This document shows, one piece after another, positions 27,739-36,940 of a DNA stretch of 64,000 nt. The translations under genes were made by a program, and so were the position numbers. Numbering within the stretch: position 1 is the first letter of the stretch; each line of letters starts with the position of its first letter. Below the pieces are notes generated by a model. The model was given only the letters and a program-made list of their open reading frames with translations. It was not told the DNA's origin and did not search any database. The stretch is taken from contig NC_017033.1 in the NCBI RefSeq assembly GCF_000242255.2, forward strand, positions 1,302,001 through 1,366,000, written 5' to 3'. The stretch is from Frateuria aurantia DSM 6220. Its GTDB lineage: Bacteria > Pseudomonadota > Gammaproteobacteria > Xanthomonadales > Rhodanobacteraceae.

Positions 27739-28122
27739 GACCATCCCGGTGGCGCGAACATGCATGAGGAAATGCGTCGGGCCTTTGCGCTGTTGTCCGG
27801 TAAATGGAAACTCGAAATCATGTGGCTCCTCAGCCAGCGGGTGCATCGTTTCGGGGAGTTGCGCAAGGCCATCCCTGGAATAACGCAGCACATGCTGACT
27901 TCTCAGCTTCGCGAACTTGAGGCGGATGGCCTGATTTCGCGCACAGTGTTTGCGGAGGTGCCGCCCCGTGTCGACTACGCCATCACCGAGAAGGCGCTCG
28001 GTCTTGGGCCAACGATGGAAGCTCTGACGCTCTGGTGGGAGAAGTACGGCAAGAGCATCGTGCCGAAGCCCGGCGCGCGTGGCAGGAAAGCAAAGGCGCG
28101 TTCCGAGAACGGCGCGGCCTAA
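27724..28122 (+). CDS. HxlR-family transcriptional regulator
   Basis: A 132-residue winged-helix DNA-binding protein of the HxlR family: ALLSGKWKLEIMWLLSQ, FGELRKAIPGITQHMLTSQL and LEADGLISRTVFAEVPPRVD are the diagnostic blocks. There is no Cys at the usual redox-sensing N-terminal position, unlike the QorR/HypR type. It is divergent from the broken doxX-like gene and was probably its regulator. A basic C-terminal tail (GARGRKAKAR) is unusual. Confidence 0.93.
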   Translation: MVNHTDHPGGANMHEEMRRAFALLSGKWKLEIMWLLSQRVHRFGELRKAIPGITQHMLTSQLRELEADGLISRTVFAEVPPRVDYAITEKALGLGPTMEALTLWWEKYGKSIVPKPGARGRKAKARSENGAA

Positions 28123-28318
28123 CGATGCCGTTGAGATCGCACTATTGCCGAGGCTTGATGCGGCAGGGGCGAGCGGGGTAGAACTCGTGAAAACGAACAA
28201 AGGTGTTGATGGATGACGATGCCGTGTCTCACGCCGCCCTTGAGCAAGGCGTCCGTGCCCGACGAAGAAGAGGTCAACATCCGAGCCCCGCGGCCCTGCT
28301 CTTCATGCGATGGTTCTT

Positions 28319-28960
28319 TCAGCGATACGCCGCAGGCCTGTCGCCGTCGGTACGAGGCTGGCTGATCCCCAGATTCTCGTTGACGTAGAGCGCGGGATCG
28401 GTCACGACTTTGGCCACAAAGCGACCGATGCTCGCGCGCGAGGTTTCCGTGCCCTTGAAGGTCTCTCCTTTGCGTGTCAGCTCGAACTCTTCGATGGGTT
28501 TGTTGGTCAGCCAGACTGGGCGCAGGATGGTGTACTTCAGAGAGGACCGTTCGATCACCTGGGCCGCTTTCAGGTTCGTGGGCCGGGTGTACCCCGTCAT
28601 GCTCTTGTCCCACGCATTGAACGGCTCGGGCAGCTCGTCGTAGATGCCTCCTGCGCTGATGGCGATGAGACGGGGTACGCCGAGTTCCTCCATCACCGTC
28701 ACCACGGTTTCCATCTTGTCGCCCAGATCCATGCCGCCCATCGTGCTGATCACAATGTCCTGGCCGAGCAAGGCTTGCCTCAGTGCGTCCGGTTCGCGGG
28801 CGTCGCCCTCGATCACCTGCACGCGATCGCTATTGAGTCCCTTCAGGCGATCGGCGTGGCGCAGGAAGAGTGTCAGCGCCAGGTTGTCCTGCTCCAGCAG
28901 GCGGGGAATGATTTCCTGCGAGGTATGCCCGTTGGCACCTAAAATAATCACGTTCTTCAT
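28319..28960 (-). CDS. NAD(P)-binding protein (NmrA/YwnB-like atypical SDR)
   Basis: A 213-residue Rossmann protein with the N-terminal GANGHTSQEI glycine motif, VIEGDAREPDAL for the adenine pocket and STMGG. Family members bind NAD(P) and act as oxidoreductases or redox sensors; no catalytic Y-x3-K is visible. Its ATG overlaps the stop of the upstream gene by ATGA, so both form an operon. Confidence 0.88.
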   Translation of the reverse strand: MKNVIILGANGHTSQEIIPRLLEQDNLALTLFLRHADRLKGLNSDRVQVIEGDAREPDALRQALLGQDIVISTMGGMDLGDKMETVVTVMEELGVPRLIAISAGGIYDELPEPFNAWDKSMTGYTRPTNLKAAQVIERSSLKYTILRPVWLTNKPIEEFELTRKGETFKGTETSRASIGRFVAKVVTDPALYVNENLGISQPRTDGDRPAAYR

Positions 28961-29688
28961 GCGGATTTCTCCCTGTTGACTTTATATCGAAGCCACACTG
29001 TGCTCTCCTTCACCGGCTTGGCCTCGATCAGCGAGAATGCGTGCGGCTGCACCATGGAGAGCGGCTCCCTGGCCGTGAACAGCCCGGGCGCGTCGGGAGA
29101 TGCATCAGCCACCGGAGCCAGCAGCAGGCTCAGTTCGTCCACCAGGCCGTCCTGCAGGTAGGCCCAGTTCAGCACGCCGCCGCCGCCGATCATCACGCGC
29201 TCCATGCCGAAGAGCGTCGCCAGCTTGTGCAGCACTAGCGCGTTGTCCAGCTTGTCTCGTCCGGCAATCACGTACGAGATGCCCAGGCGCCTGAGCAAGT
29301 CCTTGTAGGCATTGCTGGCCATCTCGGTCAGTACCGAGACCACGTGCGCCAGGCGTGTGCCGTAGTTCACGAAGTTCTCCCGCCAGCCCAGCCGCCCGCT
29401 TGGATCAATCGAGACGTAGTACATCGGCGCATTGGTGTCGCCGAGGAAGTCGCCTTCGGGAACGGGTGCGGCCGACTCGTTCACGTCGGGAGCGCGGTAG
29501 AACGTATTGTTGTCGTCGGTGGTGACGCGTCCGTTCAGGTAGCCGTCGATGTTGAAGACCTGAGTGTCGGCGTGCAGGGCCAGCTCTTCATATTGAAGTG
29601 CCGCAGAGTTGAACTCCGGCAGGTCGATGGCATGAATTCTTCCGTCCAGTGACGTCAGCGTATGAATGATGACGTAAGGTTTCTTCAC
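28957..29688 (-). CDS. RibD/DHFR-like reductase-domain protein
   Basis: About 243 residues from a GTG at 29688. The reductase fold of RibD C-terminal/DHFR-like proteins is shown by PYVIIHTLTSLDGRI at the N-terminus, LGDTNAPMYYVSIDPSGRL, YVIAGRD and the glycine-rich MIGGGGVLNWAYLQDGLVDE near 175. Such proteins reduce pyrimidine or related substrates with NADPH; the substrate here is unknown. It is translationally coupled to the NAD(P)-binding protein downstream. Confidence 0.85.
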   Translation of the reverse strand: MKKPYVIIHTLTSLDGRIHAIDLPEFNSAALQYEELALHADTQVFNIDGYLNGRVTTDDNNTFYRAPDVNESAAPVPEGDFLGDTNAPMYYVSIDPSGRLGWRENFVNYGTRLAHVVSVLTEMASNAYKDLLRRLGISYVIAGRDKLDNALVLHKLATLFGMERVMIGGGGVLNWAYLQDGLVDELSLLLAPVADASPDAPGLFTAREPLSMVQPHAFSLIEAKPVKESTVWLRYKVNREKSA

Positions 29689-29964
29689 GTGACTCTTTCC
29701 CTCCCTCATCGAAAGCTAGTTCTTGAAAAACACGACGCACATGCTCCGAACACCCGGCGCCTGAGCCAAGCTGGCGGGGTATCCACGCGCCCATCTCCAG
29801 CGTCAGTGGCAGCGTTACGGCAAAGGCACGAGCGCCTCTGGTGGCAGTCCGAGCTGTTTCATGGCCCAAGTGTGTGCAAGCCACCGATCTGTAGCGCCGC
29901 GCGGCGCAGGCCACTTGTGGCAGGCACGGGATTTTGCGGCCCAGGGGGCACTCCTTTCAGCGGG

Positions 29965-31179
29965 TCAGTCCCCTTGTCGGGACTGCGTACGTGAGGTTTT
30001 GAAGGTCAGGAAAGCGGAAAGTAGAAGCACCAGTGCGCTCGCGATGAAGGTGCTTTGGTACCCGCTGGTATCGAATAGCACTCCGCCGATGGTGGAGCCC
30101 AGGGCGATGGCGAACTGGACGACCGCTACCATCAAGCCGCCGCCAGCCTCTGCGTCGTGCGGCATGGCTTGCGCGACCCAGCTCCACCAGCCCACCGGCG
30201 TGGCCGTTGCCATCAAGCCCCACAGGCCCAGCAACACGGCCACCGGAACGACCCGGCCACCGAACGGGATCAACGTAACGGCAATCACCGACATGAGGAT
30301 CGGGATTATGATGAGCGGACCGTACAGGCCTCGCTTGAGAATTGTGCCGATGACCACAGTACCGATGAAGCCCGCTACACCGACGGTCAGCAAGAGGAGC
30401 GACAGCGTGGAGATGTTGACATGCGTCACCGTTTCGAGGAATGGGCGCAGATAAGTGAATAGCGCGAACTGGCCCATGAAGAAGGCGCCGCAACCTGCCA
30501 TGCCGTAAGCAACGGCCCGGTTCTTGAGCACCTTGAACACATTGCCCGAGCCAGGCGGGCGCGCATCGGGCTTCATGGCGGGCAAAGCGAGCCATTGCCA
30601 TGCCAATGCAATCAGTGCCGTGGGAACGAGGGCGAAGAACGCGCCGCGCCATCCGATGATGGCGCCGAGATAGCTCCCCAGCGGGGCGGCGATCACCGTC
30701 GCCAGAGCATTGCCACCATTGAAAATCGCCAGGGCCTTGGAGACTTGGGAGGGAGGCACAAGACGAATCGCCATGGCGGCAGACATCGACCAGAAACCAC
30801 CGATCACCACGCCGATAAGCAAGCGGCCTGCCATGTAGGTCAGATAGTTAGGTGCCAGTGCCACGATGGCTCCAGAGGCGCCCATTAGCACAGTCAGCGC
30901 CAGTAGCAGTTTCTTGCGGTCCAGAGTGCCGATCAGTGCTGAGATTGACAGACTGGTCAACACGGCGAACGCGCCGGAGATCGCAATGCCTCGGCCGGCC
31001 ATGCCTTCGCTGATCCGCAGGTCGCTGGCGATCGGTGTCAGCAGGCTCACCGGCATGAATTCGGAAGCCACGAGAGCAAATACGCACAGCGACATGGCGA
31101 AGACGCCGCTCCAATAGGCGGGCCTGTCCTCCGTTTTGGATTGCGCCCCCCTAGGGGCATCAGAAGTGCTGGGTGTCAT
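29965..31179 (-). CDS. MFS efflux transporter, NepI/AraJ-like, second copy
   Basis: About 404 residues with twelve predicted helices. The text strongly parallels the pump at 15.7-16.9 kb (CVFALVASEFMPVSLLTPIA, IGGFWSMSAAMAIRLVP, NGGNALATVIAAPLGSYLG), so the two are paralogues. The ATG at 31179 is preferred to an in-frame TTG five codons upstream. Probably exports purine nucleosides, sugars or aromatic compounds; specificity cannot be read from the sequence. Confidence 0.9.
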   Translation of the reverse strand: MTPSTSDAPRGAQSKTEDRPAYWSGVFAMSLCVFALVASEFMPVSLLTPIASDLRISEGMAGRGIAISGAFAVLTSLSISALIGTLDRKKLLLALTVLMGASGAIVALAPNYLTYMAGRLLIGVVIGGFWSMSAAMAIRLVPPSQVSKALAIFNGGNALATVIAAPLGSYLGAIIGWRGAFFALVPTALIALAWQWLALPAMKPDARPPGSGNVFKVLKNRAVAYGMAGCGAFFMGQFALFTYLRPFLETVTHVNISTLSLLLLTVGVAGFIGTVVIGTILKRGLYGPLIIIPILMSVIAVTLIPFGGRVVPVAVLLGLWGLMATATPVGWWSWVAQAMPHDAEAGGGLMVAVVQFAIALGSTIGGVLFDTSGYQSTFIASALVLLLSAFLTFKTSRTQSRQGD

Positions 31180-31387
31180 GAGTTTCTTCTTCAAGTCCTA
31201 TGTCGATTAGGAATTAGCCAATGCGCACTCGCTTGGATCGGCATGGCGAAAGTGATTGATATGTTCGGACCACGATTACCGAAGCGCGCTAGCTTGGGTA
31301 TGAGCGCCGTCGATAACGTTGCAGCGCGGCGTCGCGTCCAGCCGCCTCCAGATATACCGTCGGTCTGGAGGCGGCTTCTTCGAACCG

Positions 31388-31756
31388 TCAGGCCGAGGCC
31401 AGGTGTTGCTGGAAGAAGGACGTCAGTTTGTCGAACGGGATCTTGTCCAACTGGTCGTAGAGATCGATGTGGACGGCATCGGGGATGATCATCAGTTCCT
31501 TCGGCTCGGTCGCGTTCGCATAGGCGGTTTGGGCTAAATACAGCGAATGGGCTTTTCGCCGTGAACGAAGAGGATCGGTCGCGGCGAGATCATCCTTGAT
31601 GTAGCTAAGGATCGGCATGTTCATGAACGACAGCGGCGTGGTGATCGTCCAGGCATTGCCTGAGTTGACCGCGCGCGGATGGTAGCCGCGCTTGGTCATG
31701 TAGTAATCGTGGTACTCCACCAGGAACTGCGCTTCAACCTCATGGCTCTTCTCCAT
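31388..31756 (-). pseudogene. C-terminal fragment of an alpha/beta hydrolase
   Basis: The 122 codons correspond only to the last third of the exported hydrolase at 12.9-14.0 kb: ITTPLSFMNMPILSYI, KAHSLYLAQTAYANATEPKE and the His-bearing HIDLYDQLDKIPFDKLTSFF. The nucleophile elbow is absent. Around 31575 the expected RPILFVHGEK (which carries the acid residue) is read out of frame, as DPLRSRRK, between two compensating indels. It is probably a non-functional remnant even though the frame is open. Confidence 0.75.
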
Positions 31757-31804
31757 GGCGGAAGTCCTGTCCTGCGAATTAGATGGAGTGGGTGTGACAA
31801 GGCG

Positions 31805-32569
31805 TCAAACTGTTTGCCCTCCATCGACGACGAGGTTGGAGCCGGTCGAGAACGCGGCCTCCTGCGAGCACAGCCAGAGTACGGTTGCGGCGATTTCTTC
31901 CGGCTGGCCGGGCCGACCCACGGGCTCGTTCTCGACCACGGTGCGCAACCCTTCTTCCGTGCCGCCGGTGAAGCGTTGCATCATCGGGGTATCGATGAAG
32001 CCCGGAGAAACCACGTTCACGCGCACGCCCTTGGCCGCGAAGTCCAGGGCTGCGGCCTTGCTCAGGCCGATGACGCCCCATTTCGCCGCACAGTATCCAG
32101 CCTGGCCACCAAAGCCCTTTACGCCTGCGCCGGACGAGGTGTTGACGACGGCACCGCCCCCTTGCTTGAGGATTTCCGGAATCTGGTGCTTCATGCTGAA
32201 AAACACACCGCTCAAGTTGATACCGATCTGACGCTCCCACTCCGTGCTGGAGAGATCGGTCAGTGCAATGCCCCCATGTTCGACGCCTGCGTTGTTGAAG
32301 GCGAAATCGAGCCGGCCGAAGGTCGAAACCGTCGTGGCAACTGCGGCTTGGACTTCTTTTTCTTTCGATACGTCGCAGAGAATGGAGATCGCGCGGCCAC
32401 CGGCCTGCTCGATGAGGTGTACCGTTTCATCTATCTTGGCTTGGGTGCGTCCAACGACAGCGACGCAGGCCCCGGCCTTGGCAAAGGCTACCGCGGTAGC
32501 GCGGCCGATACCCGTGCCCCCTCCGGTGACGAAGGCGACTTTCCCGGTGTGGTCGAATTGGATGGTCAT
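31805..32569 (-). CDS. SDR-family oxidoreductase (intact)
   Basis: A 254-residue classical SDR beginning at 32569 after AAGGAG. Cofactor motif TGGGTGIG, NNAG, active-site Ser in NTSSGAG, Tyr and Lys in YCAAK, and C-terminal VVDGGQTV. It is the intact relative of the frameshifted SDR at 10.6-11.5 kb. It is divergent from LysR copy 3, its likely regulator. Substrate unknown; glucose-1-dehydrogenase-like and 3-oxoacyl-reductase-like members share these motifs. Confidence 0.92.
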   Translation of the reverse strand: MTIQFDHTGKVAFVTGGGTGIGRATAVAFAKAGACVAVVGRTQAKIDETVHLIEQAGGRAISILCDVSKEKEVQAAVATTVSTFGRLDFAFNNAGVEHGGIALTDLSSTEWERQIGINLSGVFFSMKHQIPEILKQGGGAVVNTSSGAGVKGFGGQAGYCAAKWGVIGLSKAAALDFAAKGVRVNVVSPGFIDTPMMQRFTGGTEEGLRTVVENEPVGRPGQPEEIAATVLWLCSQEAAFSTGSNLVVDGGQTV

Positions 32570-32735
32570 GCGAACTCCTTTGCAGTCTCTGGTTGAAAGA
32601 CATGGAAGGGAAGGCCTCGCTTCCAAGCAGGTTTCAGGGGATCGAGACGCCGTGAAAGCGGGCCTTCCATTGGTATGCCTTGAATTTTCTCGCGCGAGCC
32701 TTGCCTTGACTAGCTAATCAATACTTAAAAAGCCT

Positions 32736-32750
32736 ATTAGTTGAACTAAT
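32736..32750 (+). promoter_or_regulatory. Palindromic LysR operator candidate
   Basis: A perfect 15-base palindrome, ATTAGTT and AACTAAT around a central G, lies nine bases before the LysR start in the SDR/LysR divergent region. It contains the T-N11-A pattern of LysR boxes and sits in an AT-rich island. Confidence 0.55.
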
Positions 32751-32759
32751 TAAACAGCC

Positions 32760-33725
32760 ATGGGAAACTGGATCATGGTCAGGCGAAATCTCAACGATCT
32801 TCTTTCATTTGTCACAGTCGCACGCGAAGGCAGCTTCACGCGAGCAGCCGCGATTTTGGGCGTGACACAATCGGCGCTAAGCCAGGCTATCAGCGGTCTG
32901 GAGGCGCGGTTGGAGATTCGCTTGCTGACTCGTACCACGCGCAGCGTATCGCCCACGGCGGCCGGGGAGCGATTGCTGCAGGCGATCGGTCACCGCTTCG
33001 ATGAGATCGAGGCTGAACTGGATGAGTTGTCCGAATTGCGCGACAAGCCGGCGGGCATGGTGCGTATCACCTGTGGCGATCATGTTCTCAAGACCACGCT
33101 GTTACCGAAAGTCGCGCCTTTGATGCACAAGTACCCGGACGTCAAAGTGGAGTTCGACGTCAATTATGGATTCAGGGACATTGTGGCGGATCGTTTCGAC
33201 GCGGGCGTGCGGCTGGGCGACACGATCGACAAGGACATGATCGCGGTGCCGATCGGCCCCAAGCTGAAAATGGCCGCAGTCGCTACGCCGGATTACTTCG
33301 CCAGGCATCCAAAGCCCAAAACGCCGGAAGATCTGACCCGGCACACTTGCATCAACCTGCGCTTTCCCACGCAAGGCGGGCTGTATGTCTGGGAATTCGC
33401 CCGAAAAGATAAGCAGCTCAATGTCCGTGTCGAGGGGCAGCTCACACTGAACAGTACGCCGCATATCGTCCAGGCGGCACTGGAGGGCTTGGGGCTGGCT
33501 TTTCTTCCAGAGGAAGAATTCGCGCCGCACATCGAGGAGGGCCGACTGACTCGGGTGCTGGAGGACTGGTGTGCGCCGTTCGACGGCTACTATCTCTATT
33601 ACCCTAGTCGGCGCCAGCCATCTCCCGCGTTCTCGTTGGTGCTTGCTGCACTGCGTTCGCAGGAGACGCCTGGAAGGAAGCGGCGACAGCCCGGCCTGTT
33701 GAGTCGAGAGGAAGAAGCTGGATGA
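32760..33725 (+). CDS. LysR-family transcriptional regulator, copy 3
   Basis: A 321-residue regulator: HTH (FVTVAREGSFTRAAAILGV, TQSALSQAISGLEARLE) and effector domain with HTCINLRFPTQGGLYVWEF and a YYPSRRQPSPAF end that parallels copy 1. A basic tail follows. An alternative ATG lies five codons in. It is divergent from the intact SDR with a palindromic site between them, so it probably controls both. Confidence 0.92.
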   Translation: MGNWIMVRRNLNDLLSFVTVAREGSFTRAAAILGVTQSALSQAISGLEARLEIRLLTRTTRSVSPTAAGERLLQAIGHRFDEIEAELDELSELRDKPAGMVRITCGDHVLKTTLLPKVAPLMHKYPDVKVEFDVNYGFRDIVADRFDAGVRLGDTIDKDMIAVPIGPKLKMAAVATPDYFARHPKPKTPEDLTRHTCINLRFPTQGGLYVWEFARKDKQLNVRVEGQLTLNSTPHIVQAALEGLGLAFLPEEEFAPHIEEGRLTRVLEDWCAPFDGYYLYYPSRRQPSPAFSLVLAALRSQETPGRKRRQPGLLSREEEAG

Positions 33726-33742
33726 ATTTCTCTACGTGATAA

Positions 33743-33964
33743 ATCGCAGCCATTCTTGCTGCCGCCGTAGCGACTGGCGCCGCTGCCGGTATCGTCCAGA
33801 CCCAGATCGTCCTGGGCCAGCTCGTCGGGCTCGGTGCGCCGGTGAACTTCTCGGTTCGAGCCTGGACCACACTGGAAGATATGGGAATGTTCGGAGCAGT
33901 CATGGCTGGCATCGCCGTGGCCTCACTGCTAGTTACAAGGTCCAGACTGTCTACACCGGGTTGA
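33743..33964 (+). pseudogene. Fragment of a small membrane protein
   Basis: A frame with no start codon reads IAAILAAAVATGAAAGIVQT, LGQLVGLGAPV and MFGAVMAGIAVASLLV, two hydrophobic helices of a membrane protein often found next to PQQ sugar dehydrogenases. A stop lies immediately upstream in frame and the end runs into the dehydrogenase remnant. It is a 5'-truncated relic. Confidence 0.4.
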
Positions 33965-34968
33965 ACAGGTTCAGGTCGTTGGCGTTCCTCTCCGATGGCC
34001 GCACATTGGTCACGGAGATGGGCGGATGCCTGCTGACCATCGCGGATGATGGTTTGCCACCGATCTTTCAGCAAGGCGGTGTCAGCGGGATGATGGAAGT
34101 CGCGCAGGCCCCCCAGTTCGCGCAGAACGGCTGGCTCTAGCTGACGATGAGTTACGGCGACGCGGGCGCGAACGGAATGCGCTTGGTGCGAGCTAGACTG
34201 GCAAATGACAGGATCCAAGGTGTGAGCGTGCTGTTCAGTACGACGTTGAAACCGCGCACGGGCAATAACGGCGGACCCATCGCCTTCCTCCGTGATGGCA
34301 CGCTGGCTTTCTCGCTGGGAGACGGTAGTGTACGGCGCGAAGAGGCGCAGAATCCCGCGAACCGACTTGGCACCGTGGTCAGACTGGACCGCGAGGGCAA
34401 GCCGCCTGCGGAGCATGGCCCGCATCGGCATACAAGCCTTTCCTGCAGCAGCCCGGCGCCGCGGCTGAGATCTGCGGTCTGAGCCACTGCAACGCACGAA
34501 ATATCGCCGTTGATCCGACAACCCGCGATTGGCTGATCAGCGGGCATGGCGCGCGCGGTGGTGATGAGATCAACCGCATCGTGGCTTTCGGCAATTGCGG
34601 ATGGCCGGTCGTCACCGGCGGCATCGACGAACCATTCGCGCGCGTGATACCGTTACGGCGCCTGGATGGCTATCAGGACACGATGCTGGAATGGACGCCA
34701 TTGATCGCGCAGGCCAGACCTTGCGATCTACGACGGCGCGCTGTTTAGCGAGTGGCAGGGCGACTGGTTGGTCCCAGTGCTCAAAGAGATCGCGGTGAGC
34801 CGCATCGTGCAGAATGGAAGACGAATCGTTGGGAAGCAACTGCTGCTGGCTGAACTTAACGAGCGAATGCGCGATGTCCAAGTCGTTCTGGAAGGCTCGA
34901 TTTACATCCTCACTGATGGGGCGAATACCAAGCTGCTACGGCGGATCTCATCGACCGATGGGCCTTAG
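33937..34968 (+). pseudogene. PQQ-dependent soluble sugar (glucose/sorbosone) dehydrogenase, decayed
   Basis: The propeller family is recognisable: LNRFRSLAFLSDGRTLVTEM, then SYGDAGANGMRL, PIAFLRDGTLAFSLGDG, GHGARGGDEINRI, then IYDGALFSEWQGDWLVP and GSIYILTDG. A TAG at 34138-34140 replaces Tyr (NGWL-stop-LTMSYGD), and frameshifts near 34400 and 34720 break the rest. No signal peptide remains. Intact enzymes of this family oxidise aldoses in the periplasm. Confidence 0.8.
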
Positions 34969-35049
34969 GGGTGGTCTGATCAACAGCGTCTGAGCATGGA
35001 AAGTGCCGCATCGGATCACAGGCGCACCATCCCTGTATTGGGCAGCAAC

Positions 35050-35530
35050 AACTTTTATTTCAGCCAAAGGTTCGGGCGCGAAAACTACGTCAATACCTGG
35101 ACCGTGTTTTTCGCCAAGCCGCGATAGCGAATCTTCGCGGAACCGAACTGACGTTTGATCACCCTAAACGGGGGGCTCCATCCGCACACTGTCTTTGGCG
35201 TACTCCAAACACCGGGCCGGTTCCAAGGCACGCGGGTTCTTGATCTGTTTCATATGTTTGGGCTTCTCCGCGATCAGATAGCGCAGCTTGCGCTTGGTCA
35301 TCATCTCCTCGCGCTTATTCAGGCCGGTGTATTAATTGTCGCCTGACGCCGAGTCTTCCTTGCTGTGCGAAAGCTTATGCGCCTGTGTGATATCCGCACT
35401 ATTGGCGGTAGTGCATTCCTCGTCATGTACCAAGCCGGACTCATCGTCCACGCCGATGTGCGATTTCACCCTGATGACGAGGTCGGCGGATGATCTTAGG
35501 TCGGCGACACTGGAATTCCTGCAGAAGCCG
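35050..35530 (-). mobile_element. IS5-family transposase remnant (different group)
   Basis: Minus-strand text reads LVIRVKSHIGVDDESGLVHD and ANSADITQAHKL, the conserved core of IS5-group transposases, and after frameshifts IKRQFGSAKIRYRGLAKNT and NLWLK near the 3' end. Several stops are present. Only the middle and C-terminal parts remain. Confidence 0.7.
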
Positions 35531-36208
35531 GAGGTTTTATGGCGGCTGACGATCGACGGCTGGATGCGCTGTCGCCTTGGCGGATACAGATCGGATTGCT
35601 GCTGGTGCGGACGGATGTTTGCGTTACGCATCTGTGGAGCCGTTGTCTGGAGGCACTGTCGACGCGGTATCCCCATCTGTAATTGGAGGTGGTGGCATCT
35701 CGTCGCGATCTTGAGGATCTGTCTTGCCGGCTCCGGCCCGAATGAATGGCTGCTCCATGTTTCAGGTCGGATTCGGCTCAGCCGCGGCCGATGGCCTTGC
35801 AAGCGGGCGGGTGCCCCTGCCGGGCCGTGGCATGGACGGTATTCGGAATGGCTGGGATTCCGCATCGAATGCCGCTGCAAAGTACGTATTGGGTCATGAT
35901 GGAAGCTGGTATCCATACTGCTCTGCTTGTCGGCATCGCCGATGTCTCTACGATGGCGGGAATCCGGTTTTATACATGCCAAGGGCGAGCGCGATTTCAA
36001 GAGCTCTTGCAGGATGGGCCAGCAGGCACTGTGAAATCGATCTTCATATGCAGTGTGTTATCGATAGGTCTGTTGGACAGGGATGTTCCGGTGATTGGTT
36101 TCGGCTGCGGCTGGATGGGTGATCGAGACTTTGCGCGTGAGGCGATCGAGTACAAGCCGGGTGCCGGACTCAGGCCTGTTGGGCCATCCCGTCCAGGACG
36201 AGGTGGCT
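35531..36208. other. Decayed stretch before luxR; no intact gene
   Basis: Short plus-strand phrases (IGLLLVRTDVCVTHLWSRCL, PHL-stop-LEVVASRRDLEDL) hint at a decayed LysR substrate-binding domain, but the similarity is weak and I do not claim it. No RNA or clear repeat is seen. Confidence 0.3.
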
Positions 36209-36940
36209 ATGGATGCACCGACATTCGAGTTGTTGAGCGGGCTGGTCAGCAAAGAGGGACCGGTTGCCGATGAACGGGCTGTCCATGGCCTGATAGGACG
36301 TCTGTCAAGCGCTCTGGGTTTTCGTTATCACGCCTATGCCATCATTACCCGATTGCCGCTGTCTCGGCGGATGGTGTGGGTCAAGGATGGTTGTCCCTCG
36401 GGATGGATGGCGCATTATCAGGCGCGGAGGTATTACCGCGTCGACCCGGTATTGCGACAGGGGCTGGCGGGGAAAAGTCGTATGCTCTGGTCAGATGCCA
36501 TGTTTTCAGATGCCGGGGCCCTGTGGAGCGATGCCCGCATGGCCGGCTTGCGTTACGGCATGTCGCTGGCGGCCTGGGACAGAACCGGCGCGCTTGGCCT
36601 GTACTCGCTGGCCCGTGATGCAGAGCCGATCAGTGCGCCGGAACAGGGCAGAATAAGTTTGCATGCCTCCTGGCTGATGGCTTCCTGCCATCCCTTGCTT
36701 GTGGCGCAACTGCAACGGCGTGATCCTCGTTGGCGTGATGTCGTGTTGACGCCGCGCGAGCGGGAAGTCCTGATATGGTCGGCAGACGGAAAGACGGCTT
36801 TTGAGGTCGCCATGATTATGGGGATAAGTGAAAGGACCGTGAATTTCCACTTGGGCCATATCATCAGTAAATTCCAGGCCAGCAACAAGACGCAGGCCAT
36901 CGTGGCAGCCGTGAGTTCGGGCCTGGTGTCGTCATGGTGA
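36209..36940 (+). CDS. LuxR-type quorum-sensing regulator (AHL receptor, solo in this window)
   Basis: A 243-residue protein starting at 36209 (GAGG upstream; a longer frame from 36095 lacks family character). The N-terminal autoinducer-binding domain keeps the pocket residues of TraR/LasR: Trp and Tyr in GWMAHY, Tyr then Asp-Pro in YYRVDPV, a Trp in MLWSD and Gly in LRYGMSL. The C-terminal HTH reads LTPREREVLIWSADGKTAFE, VAMIMGISERTVNFHL and NKTQAIVAA. It should bind an acyl-homoserine lactone and DNA. No luxI is present here. It ends one base before the convergent Rieske gene, and a lux-box palindrome lies upstream of that operon at 41.0 kb. Confidence 0.9.
   Translation: MDAPTFELLSGLVSKEGPVADERAVHGLIGRLSSALGFRYHAYAIITRLPLSRRMVWVKDGCPSGWMAHYQARRYYRVDPVLRQGLAGKSRMLWSDAMFSDAGALWSDARMAGLRYGMSLAAWDRTGALGLYSLARDAEPISAPEQGRISLHASWLMASCHPLLVAQLQRRDPRWRDVVLTPREREVLIWSADGKTAFEVAMIMGISERTVNFHLGHIISKFQASNKTQAIVAAVSSGLVSSW

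Noticed and set aside
35531-36208. Another LysR regulator remnant
   Set aside because: A few phrases resemble an effector domain, but no HTH and no ordered blocks support it.
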